A stretch of 64,000 nt of DNA from Kitasatospora purpeofusca (GCF_000718025.1 NZ_JODS01000014.1:1-64000); one strand, 5' to 3'. Numbered from the stretch's first letter, positions 24,054 to 33,412 are shown. Numbers and translations: made by a program. The notes: generated from the sequence alone by a model not told the origin.

Positions 24054-24869
24054 TCAGGAAACCGGCCCGACCCGGTCCCCGACCCGCACCCGCCCGGGCC
24101 GCAGCACCTTGGCGTACACCCCCAGACAGGGCAGCGCCGACATGCCCGGCAGCGGCACCACCCGGTTGCGCTCCGCGAGCACCCGCAGCGCCGCCGCCGA
24201 GCGCGGCAGCCCCGGCCCGTGCGCCAGGGTGGGCACGGCGCAGCGCGGCGTCGCGGCCAGGACGTGCAGGCGCAGCTCCGGACCGACCGCCAACTCCCCC
24301 TCCACCCAGCCGTTCTCGACGAAGCCGGAGACACCACCGGGGGTCCGCAGCACCAGATTGGGGCGGTACCGCCCGGCCGCCGCCGCGGGCGCGTCCGCGG
24401 CGGCCAGGGCGGCCGTGGTGAGCAGGTGCAGCGGCGCGAAGTCGAAGAAGGTGCCGGACGGCGCGCCGCGTCCCAACTCGCTGACGGTGAAGCCGACCTC
24501 GGCCCGCACGCCGCGCGCCAGCACCTCCTCCGGGACGGACCGTTCGACGCTCGCGCCCGGCGGCGGCACGTCCACCAGCCGGACCTTGCGGCCCAGCCGC
24601 TCCGAGAGCCCGCCCTCGTCGACGGCCTCGCCGTCCGGACCGAGGACGGCCACCCGGCCGCCCGGCCCGGTGACCGCCGTGAACCCGAGCACGCCCGCCC
24701 ACAGCCGCGGGTTCTTGGCGCTCACCACCCGGCCGGTGTCGGCGTCCAGCAGCGCCCACGCGCGGTCGCCGGCGATGCCGCGCTCCGACACCTCCGCCTC
24801 GCGGAGCTCCTCACCGAGCATCGACTTCACCGGGTACCGGCACAGCCGCTCCACCGTGGCCACCAGCAC
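24054..24869 (-). CDS. MOSC-domain protein
   Basis: 271 residues from GTG 24869. N-terminal MOSC_N beta barrel (VERLCRYPVKSMLGEELREAEV), then the MOSC domain with YRPNLVLR and the Cys in RCAVPTLAHG, which is the conserved Cys of the family used to bind the molybdenum cofactor or transfer sulfur. C-terminal CLGVYAKVLRPGRVRVGDRV is typical. Related proteins include mARC-type and molybdenum cofactor-dependent N-hydroxylated-compound reductases. It starts five bases after the stop of the HAD-like gene and the two are probably co-transcribed. Confidence 0.88.
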   Translation of the reverse strand: MLVATVERLCRYPVKSMLGEELREAEVSERGIAGDRAWALLDADTGRVVSAKNPRLWAGVLGFTAVTGPGGRVAVLGPDGEAVDEGGLSERLGRKVRLVDVPPPGASVERSVPEEVLARGVRAEVGFTVSELGRGAPSGTFFDFAPLHLLTTAALAAADAPAAAAGRYRPNLVLRTPGGVSGFVENGWVEGELAVGPELRLHVLAATPRCAVPTLAHGPGLPRSAAALRVLAERNRVVPLPGMSALPCLGVYAKVLRPGRVRVGDRVGPVS

Positions 24870-24874
24870 CGCGC

Positions 24875-25417
24875 TCAGTCCCCCAGCTCGGTGCGCGCCC
24901 ACTCCCGCAGGGTGTCGAAGTCCTCGGCCCGCAGGCCGACCCCGGGGTGGATCCGGAAGGTCGCCGCCGGGGCCGGGTGGTTGGCGGCTATCCACTCGGT
25001 GTCCTGCGGGCCCAGCTCGTCGTCCACCCAGACGAAGGGGCGACCGGCCGCCCACTCGACCAGGACCCTGGTCTTCCAGTGCAGGCCGTCCGGGTCCTCG
25101 TGGAACATCTTCGGCCAGGCGATGAAGGGGAGTTCGGGCAGTCCGACGAGCGGGCCGATCCAGGTGTTGGCCTCGCCCTTCCAGGCCGTCGCCCAGACCA
25201 GTTCGAAGGGCAGGTCGAGCAGCCGGGGGCCGTGGTCGGGGTTGATCCAGAGCCGGATCGGCTCGACCTCCCCGGTCGGCCGGTCGGGGAAGCGCGCCAG
25301 CAGGAAGTCCGGGCGGACGTGGTGGGTGCCGTACCCGGCGGGCTGTTCCGGCGGCTGGGCGGCGAACGGGTTCAGCGGGCCGTCGACGTCGAGGAGGAGC
25401 AGCGGGAGGGTGGTCAT
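24875..25417 (-). CDS. HAD-like hydrolase domain protein
   Basis: 180 residues, ATG 25417. The N-terminus PLLLLDVDGPLNPF carries the HAD motif I (DVDGxLN), and VWVDDEL fits motif IV. The central part has many Trp (LVWATAWKGEANTWIGP). Short for a HAD phosphatase with cap, so probably a minimal-cap form; substrate unknown. Ends five bases before the start of the MOSC gene. Confidence 0.85.
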   Translation of the reverse strand: MTTLPLLLLDVDGPLNPFAAQPPEQPAGYGTHHVRPDFLLARFPDRPTGEVEPIRLWINPDHGPRLLDLPFELVWATAWKGEANTWIGPLVGLPELPFIAWPKMFHEDPDGLHWKTRVLVEWAAGRPFVWVDDELGPQDTEWIAANHPAPAATFRIHPGVGLRAEDFDTLREWARTELGD

Positions 25418-25596
25418 GACGCGAATCGTCCCGCGCGGCGCCCTTCTTGACCATCTTTTTTGCGCCGGGAGGGAGGGTGCGGGGCGGTCCGGAACAGAAT
25501 CGGGATATTTCCCGAACCGGACCGTGAACGACCCTGGCATACGGTCGTCCTGCGCCGGTGAGCGACACCGGCGGTCACATTCCTGGGGGATCCGCC

Positions 25597-26235
25597 ATGC
25601 GCCCGCGCCGTCTCGTTCTCACCGCCGTCGCCGTCGCGGCCCTCGCCGTCACCGCCACCGCCTGCGGGCCGGAGAACAGCGACCCCGCCCCCGCCGCGTC
25701 CGGCCCGGCCACGACGGCCGCCGCCCCGGCCCCCGCGGCCCCGGCCGCCACGACCGCCCCGGCCTCCGCCCCCGCCGGCGCGCCCACCACCGCGCCCGCC
25801 ACCGGGAAGCCCTCCGCGTCCGCCCCCGCCCAGGCCGCCGGCACCTGCGCCACCAAGGACGTCGTCCTCACCGCCAAGGCCGAGTCCCAGGCGGGCGGCT
25901 ACATCCTGATCACCGTCAAGGCCAAGCCCGGCGTCACCTGCACCCTGGCCGCCCGCCGCCCCGTGATCGCCTTCGGCTCGGGCGGCATCGAGGCCGCCAA
26001 GGCCGAGCAGGCCGCCGCCCAGCCGATCAGGCTCAGCGGGTCGGAGGCCGCCTACGCGGGCGTCATGACCAAGACCACCAAGGACAACCAGGCGATCCAG
26101 TTCAGCGACGTCATCGTCGGCGTCAACGACCCGGACCCCGACCCGGTCAGCCTGCCGATCGGCCCGACCAACGTGGACAAGCCGATCGTCACCAACTGGC
26201 ACAGCAAGCCCGCGGAGGCCGTGCCCGTCCACTGA
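25597..26235 (+). CDS. DUF4232-type lipoprotein
   Basis: 212 residues. Signal peptide ending in a lipobox (TATACG, Cys about residue 24), then a long Pro/Ala/Thr linker, then a DUF4232-like domain with CATKDVVLTAKAESQAGGY and GVTCTLAARRPVIAFGSG. Start at ATG 25597 has GGGGGA seven bases upstream; the earlier in-frame ATG at 25558 would include non-signal residues. Surface-anchored lipoprotein; function unknown. A strong terminator follows. Confidence 0.85.
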   Translation: MRPRRLVLTAVAVAALAVTATACGPENSDPAPAASGPATTAAAPAPAAPAATTAPASAPAGAPTTAPATGKPSASAPAQAAGTCATKDVVLTAKAESQAGGYILITVKAKPGVTCTLAARRPVIAFGSGGIEAAKAEQAAAQPIRLSGSEAAYAGVMTKTTKDNQAIQFSDVIVGVNDPDPDPVSLPIGPTNVDKPIVTNWHSKPAEAVPVH

Positions 26236-26256
26236 CCCGCCCGGCCCGAGGGCACC

Positions 26257-26298
26257 GGGCGGCCGCCGGACCGGTAATCGCTGGTCCGGCGGCCGCCC
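26257..26298 (+). terminator. Hairpin after the lipoprotein gene
   Basis: Perfect 16-bp arms (GGGCGGCCGCCGGACC) with a 10-base loop. Confidence 0.8.
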
Positions 26299-26316
26299 CT
26301 CTGCTTGGATCCGGCC

Positions 26317-26748
26317 ATGACCACGGAACTGCCGGACGGCTACGAGATCTCCACCGACCCCGCGCGCCTCGATGCCGCACTGATCCACCGGTGGCTGTCC
26401 GAGGACGCCTACTGGGCGCTCGGCCGCAGCCGCGAGAAGCAGGACCTCGCCATCGCCGGATCGCTCAACTTCGGCGTCTACGAGCGTGCTTCCGGCACCC
26501 AGCTCGGCTACGCCCGGGTGGTCACCGACCGCGCCACCTTCGCCTGGCTCTGCGACGTCTACATCGCCCCGGCCGCCCGCGGCCGGGGCCTCGGCACCGC
26601 CCTCGCCGCCGCCGTCCGCGACCACCTCGCCCCGTACGGCCTGCGCCGCCTGCTGCTGGCCACCGCCGACGCCCACCCCGTCTACGCCAAGGTCGGCTTC
26701 GAGCCGATGGAGAAGCCGGAGAAGTGGATGATCCTCGGCCGGCAGTGA
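26317..26748 (+). CDS. GNAT-family N-acetyltransferase
   Basis: 143 residues, ATG 26317. The fold signature VYIAPAARGRGLGTALAAAVRDHL (acetyl-CoA P-loop RGRGLGTA) is present, followed by the DAHPVYAKVGFEPM strand-turn of GNAT enzymes. The N-terminal motif (IHRWLSEDAYWALGRSREKQ) is typical of the small group annotated as GNAT acetyltransferases with unknown substrate. It starts only 19 bases after the preceding hairpin. Confidence 0.9.
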   Translation: MTTELPDGYEISTDPARLDAALIHRWLSEDAYWALGRSREKQDLAIAGSLNFGVYERASGTQLGYARVVTDRATFAWLCDVYIAPAARGRGLGTALAAAVRDHLAPYGLRRLLLATADAHPVYAKVGFEPMEKPEKWMILGRQ

Positions 26749-26779
26749 CGCCCGTGTGCGGTGGAACAGCACACCGGAA

Positions 26780-26824
26780 ACGCCCGCAGGGCCTCCCCGT
26801 GCGACGGGGAGGCCCTGCGGGCGT
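26780..26824. terminator. Bidirectional hairpin between GNAT and glnII
   Basis: Perfect 20-bp arms with loop TGCGA between convergent genes. Confidence 0.85.
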
Positions 26825-26854
26825 GAACGTTACTGCCGGCGGATTCGCCGTGGA

Positions 26855-27877
26855 TCAGACCTGGCCGGCCTTCTCCAGAGCGGCGCAGCAGGTGTTGATC
26901 AGCAGGCGGGTGACGACGTAGGGGTCGACGTTCGCGTTCGGACGACGGTCCTCGATGTAACCCTTCTGCTCGACCTCGACCTGCCACGGGATGCGGACCG
27001 AGGCGCCGCGGTCCGAGACACCGTAGGAGTAGACGTTCCACGGGGCGGTCTCGTGCTTGCCGGTCAGGCGGGACTCGATGTCGGCGCCGTACTGGGTGAC
27101 GTGCTCGAGGACCAGCTCCTGGGAGGCGCCGAGCGACTCGCAGGCGGTGATGATCGCGTCGTAGCCCTCGCGCATCGCCCGGGTGGAGAAGTTGGTGTGC
27201 GCGCCCGCACCGTTCCAGTCGCCGCGGGCCGGCTTCGCGTCGAGGGTGGCGTCGATGCCGAACTCCTCGGCGGTGCGGTAGAGCAGGTAGCGGGCGATCC
27301 ACATGTCGTCGGACACGGTCAGGGCGTCGACCGGGCCGATCTGGAACTCCCACTGGCCGGGCATGACCTCGGCGTTGATGCCGCAGATGGCGAGGCCGGC
27401 GTCGATGCAGCGGTCCAGGTGCAGCTCGACGATCTCGCGGCCGAAGACCTCCTCGGCGCCGACACCGCAGTAGTAGCCGCCCTGCGGGGCCGGGAAGCCG
27501 CCCTCGGGGAAGCCGAGCGGGCGGGAGCCCTTGAAGAAGGTGTACTCCTGCTCGATGCCGAAGATCGACTCCTGGTCCGCGAACTGCTCGGCGACACCGC
27601 GCAGCAGGGCACGGGTGTTGGACTCGTGCGGGGTGCCGTCGGTCTCGTTGACCTCGCAGAGGACGAGGATGTTGTCGCCGCCGCGGATCGGGTCCTTGAC
27701 GACCCGGACCGGCTCGAGCACGCGGTCCGAGGCGTGACCCTCGGCCTGGTTGGTCGAGGAACCGTCGAAGCCCCAGGTGGGGATCTTGTCCGCGTTCGGC
27801 AGGACACGAGTCTTGGAGCGGAGCTTGGCGGTCGGCTTGGTGCCGTCGATCCAGATGTACTCGGCCTTGATTGCCAC
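26855..27877 (-). CDS. glnII: Type II glutamine synthetase
   Basis: 340 residues, GTG 27877 with GAGG nine bases upstream. Starts VAIKAEYIWIDGTKPTAKLR, typical of the eukaryote-like GSII of streptomycetes, and carries FGIEQEYTFF, NAEVMPGQWEFQIGP and the NGAGAHTNFS glutamate-binding block. It converts glutamate and ammonia to glutamine using ATP. The length matches the family. Its promoter has four GlnR half sites at 11-base spacing (27933-27970), so it should be induced under nitrogen limitation. Single-gene unit bounded by a terminator. Confidence 0.97.
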   Translation of the reverse strand: MAIKAEYIWIDGTKPTAKLRSKTRVLPNADKIPTWGFDGSSTNQAEGHASDRVLEPVRVVKDPIRGGDNILVLCEVNETDGTPHESNTRALLRGVAEQFADQESIFGIEQEYTFFKGSRPLGFPEGGFPAPQGGYYCGVGAEEVFGREIVELHLDRCIDAGLAICGINAEVMPGQWEFQIGPVDALTVSDDMWIARYLLYRTAEEFGIDATLDAKPARGDWNGAGAHTNFSTRAMREGYDAIITACESLGASQELVLEHVTQYGADIESRLTGKHETAPWNVYSYGVSDRGASVRIPWQVEVEQKGYIEDRRPNANVDPYVVTRLLINTCCAALEKAGQV

Positions 27878-27932
27878 GGCGGTGTACCTCGCAAACTGGG
27901 TGGTGGGTGCCCGCGTAGCGTTGCAAGGCGCC

Positions 27933-27970
27933 GTTTCCCGGTTGTTCCTCTCATGTAACGCGCATGTGAA
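27933..27970 (-). promoter_or_regulatory. GlnR-binding boxes upstream of glnII
   Basis: Plus-strand half sites GTTTC, GTTCC, GTAAC and GTGAA each separated by six bases; on the minus strand this reads TTCAC-N6-GTTAC-N6-GGAAC-N6-GAAAC. This is the GlnR box pattern (GTnAC-n6-GAAAC). It lies 56-93 bases upstream of the start. Confidence 0.8.
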
Positions 27971-28049
27971 CCAACCGTCCGCATTGGCACGGTCACAGTG
28001 CGGGAGTGCCGCAGGTGGCACTCCCGCACATGAAGAGACGCAGGGGTTG

Positions 28050-29162
28050 TCAGTGGCGGCGGGCGTGGGCCGCGACCGCGCGGCGGCGGCGGGTGCCCCA
28101 GAGGGCGGCGGCGCCGCCGGCCACCAGGGCCGCCGCACCGGCGGCGAGCGGGGCGGTGGCGTCGTTGCCGCCGGTGGACGCCAGGTGGTCGGGCGCGGCG
28201 GAGGAGGTGCCGGTACCGGTCCGGCGGGCGGCGGGGGTCGTGCCGGCCGCCTGCGGGGCCGCGGCGCGGGCGGTGCCGGGGGCGGCGGACGGGGCGCCGG
28301 AGGGGGCCCCGGACGGGGTGACGTCCGCGACGGGCTGGGCGGCCGGGGTCACGGTCGGCGCGGCGTCCGAGGGCGTCGGCGCCGGGGTGGGGGTGGCGGT
28401 GGGCGTGGCCGGCACCGGCTTCTCGCAGCTCACCGAGGCGATCCTGATGGTGCCGGTCACCTTGGCGACATTGAGGTTGAGCGGGTCCACCGCCACCTGG
28501 ACCTCCAGCGCCGAGGCGGCGGCGGTGGTCGAGGTGGTGGTCTTCTTGGAGAACTCCACCGAGACGCTGCCGACCAGCGGCACATCCACCTTGGTCGGCC
28601 CGTAGAGGCTGACGGTGACGGACTTGCCGAGCACGGTGAGCTTGGCGGGGGCCACCACGTCGGCGGTCGGCTGCCCGTCGACCGGACAGGTGGCGGTGGC
28701 GGTGAGCGCCTCCAGGCCCAGCAGGGTGGTCCCGGGCAGGCCCGGGGCGTGCACATCGGCGTCGGCCAGGGTGACCGAGGCGGTGGCGCCCTTGGCGTCC
28801 GTCCTGGTCACCGACTTGCCGACGTCGGCCTTGACCAGGGTGACCGGTCCGGACTGGTCGACGCCGTCGACCTTGGCGGTGAGCACGGTGCCGTCGCGCT
28901 GCGCCGGGGACTCCACCTTGTTGAGCGAGACGTTCACCGGGACGTCCACGGCGTTGTTCAACAGGCGGACGTCCAGGTCGAGTTCGGCGGTGACGGCGCG
29001 CGCCTTGCCCGGCGAACCGGGGGCCCCGGCGCCCGGCGCGGCCGGAGCGCCCGGGGCCGCCGTGGCGGTCGGAACGGTGAGCAGTGTGCAGACCGCGACG
29101 GCGGCGCTTGCGGAAACGATTCGGCTGGAGGAACGAGAGGAGCGGGAAGAGCGAGAAGACAT
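28050..29162 (-). CDS. Secreted LAxTG cell-wall-sorted protein
   Basis: 370 residues. Ser-rich signal peptide (about 1-36), then a domain of beta strands with LDVRLLNNAVDVPVNVSLNK, PVTLVKADVG and SVSVEFSKK patterns, a Pro/Ala/Thr-rich stalk (about 255-325), and the sorting signal LASTG followed by a hydrophobic segment and RRRR. LAxTG is the recognition motif of class E sortases in streptomycetes. The protein is probably linked to the wall. In a 150-base upstream region there are direct ATGACTC repeats and a TCACCC-GTTG-GGGTGA palindrome (29250-29265). Confidence 0.85.
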   Translation of the reverse strand: MSSRSSRSSRSSSRIVSASAAVAVCTLLTVPTATAAPGAPAAPGAGAPGSPGKARAVTAELDLDVRLLNNAVDVPVNVSLNKVESPAQRDGTVLTAKVDGVDQSGPVTLVKADVGKSVTRTDAKGATASVTLADADVHAPGLPGTTLLGLEALTATATCPVDGQPTADVVAPAKLTVLGKSVTVSLYGPTKVDVPLVGSVSVEFSKKTTTSTTAAASALEVQVAVDPLNLNVAKVTGTIRIASVSCEKPVPATPTATPTPAPTPSDAAPTVTPAAQPVADVTPSGAPSGAPSAAPGTARAAAPQAAGTTPAARRTGTGTSSAAPDHLASTGGNDATAPLAAGAAALVAGGAAALWGTRRRRAVAAHARRH

Positions 29163-29312
29163 GGCGGTACCCCACGACCAACGACAGGAATTGGATGAGC
29201 CGCCAGTCTTCTCAAACGATCCGTCATATGAGTCATACAGAGAGTCATTTCACCCGTTGGGGTGATGTTGACGCTCGGGGATGACGCGGGTCTGCTAAGA
29301 CACGCGAGCCGG

Positions 29313-29990
29313 CTAGGGCAGCCGCCAGTCGACGGGCTGGGCGCCCTGCTGGACCAGCAGCTCGTTGGCCCGGCTGAACGGGCGGGAGCCGAAGAAACCG
29401 CCGCTCGCCGAGTACGGGCTCGGGTGCGCGGACTCGATCGCCGGGATGTCGCCCAGCAGCGGCCGCAGATTGCGCGCGTCCCGGCCCCAGAGGATCGCCA
29501 CCAGCGGGCCGCCGCGCGCCGTCAGGGCGCGGATCGCCTGCTCGGTGACCTCCTCCCAGCCCTTGCCCCGGTGGGCGGCGGGCTTGCGCGGGGCGGTGGT
29601 CAGGGCACGGTTCAGCAGCAGTACGCCCTGCCGCGTCCACGGGGTGAGGTCGCCGTTGGACGGCTGCGGCAGGCCGAGGTCGCTGCCGTACTCCTGGAAG
29701 ATGTTGATCAGACTCGCCGGGATCGGACGGACGTCCTCCCCCACCGAGAAGCTGAGGCCGACGGCGTGACCCGGCGTCGGATAGGGGTCCTGGCCGACGA
29801 TCAGCACCCGGACGTCGGCGAAGGGCTGCTGGAAGGCGCGCAGCACATTCGGTCCGGAGGGCAGATAGGTGCGGCCTGCGGCCAGCTCGGCGCGGAGGAA
29901 GTCGCCCATCGCGGCGACCCGCCCGGCCACCGGCTCCAGCGCGGTGGCCCACCCGGGCTCGACGATCTCATTCAGTGGACGCGGTGCCAT
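29313..29990 (-). CDS. ung: Uracil-DNA glycosylase
   Basis: 225 residues. Family I motifs: catalytic GQDPYP at residues 66-71 (Asp 68), NRALTTAPRKPAAHRGKGWE, and AHPSPYSASGGFFGSRPFS near the C-terminus. Excises uracil from DNA. Start at ATG 29990. Downstream to the LAxTG gene lie 150 bases, and upstream of the start 85 bases lead to the stop of an amidohydrolase gene. Confidence 0.97.
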   Translation of the reverse strand: MAPRPLNEIVEPGWATALEPVAGRVAAMGDFLRAELAAGRTYLPSGPNVLRAFQQPFADVRVLIVGQDPYPTPGHAVGLSFSVGEDVRPIPASLINIFQEYGSDLGLPQPSNGDLTPWTRQGVLLLNRALTTAPRKPAAHRGKGWEEVTEQAIRALTARGGPLVAILWGRDARNLRPLLGDIPAIESAHPSPYSASGGFFGSRPFSRANELLVQQGAQPVDWRLP

Positions 29991-30075
29991 GGGCGTAACC
30001 CTATCGGCCTACTCGGACAGCCCCGGCACCACGACCGCCGGCCCCCGGCACCGGGCTCGGAGGCCGTGCGCCCGC

Positions 30076-31221
30076 TCAGGCCACCGGGCGGCCGCGCAGC
30101 ACCACCAGCCGCGGATCGGCCAGCACCCGGACATCGGCGCGCGGGTCCTCCGCGTACACCACGAAGTCCGCCGGGGCGCCCTCCTCCAGACCGGGCCGCC
30201 CCAGCCAGGCCCGCGCGCCCCAGCTCGCCGCCGAGAGCGCCTCGGCCGGGTCCAGCCCGGCCTTCACCAGTTCGGCGACCTCCTCCGCGACCAGGCCGTG
30301 GGCCAGCGAGCCGCCCGCGTCCGTGCCCACGTAGATCGGGATGCCCGCGTCGTGCGCGGCGCCCACCGTGTCGTAGCGGCGCTCGTGCAGCCGGCGCATG
30401 TGCGCCGCCCAGGCCGGGAACTTGGCCTCGCCGCCGGCCGCCAGCTGCGGGAAGGTGGCGATGTTGACAAGCGTCGGGACGATCGCGACCCCGCGCTCGG
30501 CGAACACCGGGATCAGCTCCTCGGTCAGCCCGGTGGCGTGCTCGACGCAGTCGATCCCGGCCGCCAGCAGGTCCGGCAGCGACTCGGCGGCGAAGCAGTG
30601 CGCGGTGACCCGCGCGCCCTCCTCGTGCGCCGCCGCGATCGCCTCGGCGAGCGCGTCGCCGGGCCAGCAGGCGGTGAGGTCGCCGTGCTCCCGGTCGATC
30701 CAGTCGCCGACCAGCTTGACCCAGCCGTCGCCGCGCCGGGCCTCCGCCCGGACGTAGGCGGCGAGGTCGCCCGGCTCGATCTCGTGCGCGTAGTTGCGGA
30801 TGTAGCGGCGGGTGCGGGCGATGTGCCGGCCGGCCCGGATGATCCGCGGCAGATCCTCCCGCTCGTCGATCCAGCGGGTGTCCGCGGCCGAGCCGGCGTC
30901 GCGGATCAGCAGGGTCCCGGTGTCGCGGTCGGTGATCGCCTGCTTCTCGCTGGTGGCGGCGTCGACCGCGCCGTGCGCGTCCAGGCCGACGTGGCAGTGC
31001 GCGTCCACCAGTCCCGGCAGCACCCAGCCCTCGACCGTCCGGACGTCCCGGGACCCGGAAGCGGACCCGGACCCGGACCCGGGCTCGGCGCCGGCGCCGA
31101 GCCCGACGGCGGTCGGCCGGGAGAAGGTCACCAGGCCGTCGACCACCCAGAGTTCGTCCCGGACGTCCTCCGGCCCCACCAGCACCCGACCACGGACGTG
31201 CAGCACCGCGCCATCGCTCAT
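30076..31221 (-). CDS. Amidohydrolase-family protein
   Basis: 381 residues, ATG 31221. Metal motifs: GLVDAHCHVG (HxH), VTAHCFAAES, CVEHATG and GTDAGGS, in the order of the amidohydrolase superfamily (imidazolonepropionase/adenine-deaminase-like subgroup). Substrate unknown. A Gly/Ser-rich insert at about residues 47-58 (GSGSGSASGS) is unusual before the metal site. It is divergent from the aminotransferase gene. Confidence 0.9.
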   Translation of the reverse strand: MSDGAVLHVRGRVLVGPEDVRDELWVVDGLVTFSRPTAVGLGAGAEPGSGSGSASGSRDVRTVEGWVLPGLVDAHCHVGLDAHGAVDAATSEKQAITDRDTGTLLIRDAGSAADTRWIDEREDLPRIIRAGRHIARTRRYIRNYAHEIEPGDLAAYVRAEARRGDGWVKLVGDWIDREHGDLTACWPGDALAEAIAAAHEEGARVTAHCFAAESLPDLLAAGIDCVEHATGLTEELIPVFAERGVAIVPTLVNIATFPQLAAGGEAKFPAWAAHMRRLHERRYDTVGAAHDAGIPIYVGTDAGGSLAHGLVAEEVAELVKAGLDPAEALSAASWGARAWLGRPGLEEGAPADFVVYAEDPRADVRVLADPRLVVLRGRPVA

Positions 31222-31320
31222 GGCGGCACTCTACCGACGGCGTCGTTCCCTGTGAGCGGCGAATGTGAGGCAGACTCGTTCGGACCGGCACCGCCCCTCC
31301 CCGCGAAAGGCCCCGAGACC

Positions 31321-32421
31321 GTGAGCCCCTTCCTCGACCTGCCCCCGCTCACCGCCGCCGAGTTCGCGGCGATCGAGGACAAGGTCGCCGCGCTGCTGCA
31401 CACCACCGCCGACGTCGTCGTCACCCAGGGCGAGGCGCTGCTGCCGCTGGAGGCGGCGATCCGCAGCGCCGCGCACCCGGGCTCGACCGCGCTCAACATC
31501 GTCACCGGCCCCTACGGCCAGACCTTCGGCAACTGGCTGCGCGACTGCGGCGCCAAGGTGGTCGACCTGGCCGTGCCGTTCGAGACCGCGGTCAGCGCCG
31601 AGCAGGTCGCCGAGGCCCTGGCCGCCGAGCCGGCGATCGACTTCGTCTCGCTGGTGCACGCCGAGGCCGCCACCGGCAACACCAACCCGGTCGCCGAGAT
31701 CGCCGCCGTGGTGCGCGAGCACGGCGCGCTGCTGATGGTGGACGCGGTCGCCTCGGTGGCCGCCGAGCCGCTGCTGACCGACGCCTGGGGCGTGGACCTG
31801 TGCGTGATCGGCGGGCAGAAGGCGATGGGCGGCCCGGCCGGCGTCTCGGCGGTCTCGGTCTCCGCGCGGGCCTGGGAGCGGATCGCCGCCAACCCGGCCG
31901 CCCCGCGCCGCTCCTACCTCTCGCTGCTGGACTGGAAGGAGCGCTGGACGGACGCCGGGCGCACCGTCCTGCCGCACGCGCCCGCGCAGTTGGAGATGCT
32001 GGCGCTCGGCGCCTGCCTGGACCGGATCGCGGCGGACGGCCTGGACACCGTGATCGCCCGCCACCGCGCGGCGGCGGCCGCCACCCGCGCGGGCGTCCGG
32101 GCGCTCGGCACGCTCTCCCCCTTCGTCCCGGCCGACGCGCACGCCGCGCCGGTCGCCACCACCCTGCGCACCCCGGACGGCCTGGGCGCCACCGGCCTCG
32201 CCCGCGAACTGCTGCGGCTGGACGCCTCGCTCCCGGTCCAGGCCGGCGGCGGTGCGCTGGCCGCCTCGATGCTGCGGGTGAACCACTACGGCTCCGCCGC
32301 CGCCCTCGGCACCGTCCGCGCCACCCTCACCGCCCTCGCCACCGCGACCGGCGCGGACGCCGCGCCCGCCCTCACCGCGGCGGACGCCGCCTGGGCGGCC
32401 GCGTCCACCTCGGCGCGGTAA
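31321..32421 (+). CDS. Class V PLP-dependent aminotransferase (AGXT-like)
   Basis: 366 residues, GTG 31321. Class V features: VVTQGEALLPLEAAIRS, LMVDAVASVAAEPL and the PLP lysine in CVIGGQKAMGGPAG. It resembles alanine-glyoxylate-type aminotransferases; the PhnW 2-aminoethylphosphonate transaminase is in the same fold group, but this protein lacks clear PhnW-specific features, so I leave its substrate open. It lies before the phosphonate genes, separated by a membrane-protein gene. Confidence 0.85.
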   Translation: MSPFLDLPPLTAAEFAAIEDKVAALLHTTADVVVTQGEALLPLEAAIRSAAHPGSTALNIVTGPYGQTFGNWLRDCGAKVVDLAVPFETAVSAEQVAEALAAEPAIDFVSLVHAEAATGNTNPVAEIAAVVREHGALLMVDAVASVAAEPLLTDAWGVDLCVIGGQKAMGGPAGVSAVSVSARAWERIAANPAAPRRSYLSLLDWKERWTDAGRTVLPHAPAQLEMLALGACLDRIAADGLDTVIARHRAAAAATRAGVRALGTLSPFVPADAHAAPVATTLRTPDGLGATGLARELLRLDASLPVQAGGGALAASMLRVNHYGSAAALGTVRATLTALATATGADAAPALTAADAAWAAASTSAR

Positions 32422-32482
32422 CCCGGCCGCCGCACCGGCCCGCTACGCTCGCGCTCCGATCTTGATCACAGGGGGAGCGCGG

Positions 32483-33412
32483 ATGTCGACGGTATGGACC
32501 AGACCGACCGGGTGGCTGACCCTGATCGGCGCCCTGGTGACCGAAGTGTGGGCGCTGCTGCCCGCGTTGAGCCCGGAAGCGGTGGCGCTGTCGGCCCGGG
32601 CCCGACTGCTTCCGCTGCTGGTGACCACGGTCTGCGCCCTGGGCTGGCTGGCCGCCGCGGCGGTGGCGCGCCGACGGGAGCGGACCCGGCGCGAGCGGAT
32701 CCGGCGCTCGGAGTTCCGGCGCGGCCCCGACAAGCGCCCCCCGCGCCCGGCCGGCCGGACCGCCGCCGCCCTGCTGGGCGTCGCGCTGGCCCTCGGGCCG
32801 ACCGCCGCCCTGGCCCAGGCGGTCGGCCCGGACGGCGCCGAGGGCCGCTGGACCCAGCGGGTCCTGCGCGCGGGCGGCGGCCGGTACACGGTGGAGATAG
32901 CCGAGGTGCTCGGCACACCCCGGCGCACCGGCGTCAACGTCAACGACCACCAGGTCTGGAGCGCGCCGATGGTGCTGACCGTGCCGTGGTCGGACGGCGA
33001 GCCCCGGCGGCTGACCCTGGACCGGGTGGAGACGCTCGACGAGCCGGAGCCGGGGGACTCGGTCTCGCTGATGTTCGCCGCGAACGACCTCGAACTCGGC
33101 GCCCGCGCCCACCAGTACGGCTCGATGAGCGGGATCGCCGGGCTCTGGATCCTGATCCTCGGCCTGCTCGGCTCGATCTTCGCCGCCGGCACGCTGGTCT
33201 CCGGGCGCGAGACGGTCGGCCGCCTGCGGGACTTCGCCCCCGGACTGCACCTGCCGGTCGCCGCGCTGCTGGCCCTGGGCGCCGGCCTCGACCTGCTGGT
33301 GGTGTACGCCTGGCCGCCGACCGCGGTGGGCTGGCTGCTGGCCCTCGCCGCGGCCACCACCCCGCCGCTCGCCGTCTGGTGGGCGTTCCGTCGACTGTCC
33401 CCGTACCACTGA
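32483..33412 (+). CDS. Multi-pass membrane protein
   Basis: 309 residues, ATG 32483 with GGGGAG upstream. At least four hydrophobic segments (about 10-30, 45-62, 90-110, 215-235, 255-295). A basic loop (RRRERTRRERIRRSEFRRG) after the second indicates a cytoplasmic side. Between segments is a soluble region (RYTVEIAEVLGTPRRTGVNV) rich in beta patterns. No family recognised. Same strand as the fusion oxygenase gene but with its own upstream signals, so it may not belong to that system. Confidence 0.7.
   Translation: MSTVWTRPTGWLTLIGALVTEVWALLPALSPEAVALSARARLLPLLVTTVCALGWLAAAAVARRRERTRRERIRRSEFRRGPDKRPPRPAGRTAAALLGVALALGPTAALAQAVGPDGAEGRWTQRVLRAGGGRYTVEIAEVLGTPRRTGVNVNDHQVWSAPMVLTVPWSDGEPRRLTLDRVETLDEPEPGDSVSLMFAANDLELGARAHQYGSMSGIAGLWILILGLLGSIFAAGTLVSGRETVGRLRDFAPGLHLPVAALLALGAGLDLLVVYAWPPTAVGWLLALAAATTPPLAVWWAFRRLSPYH

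Noticed and set aside
31321..32421. Calling the class V aminotransferase PhnW
   Set aside because: Only the general class V fold is evident. It is separated from the phosphonate genes by an unrelated gene and lacks operator 1-3 upstream.
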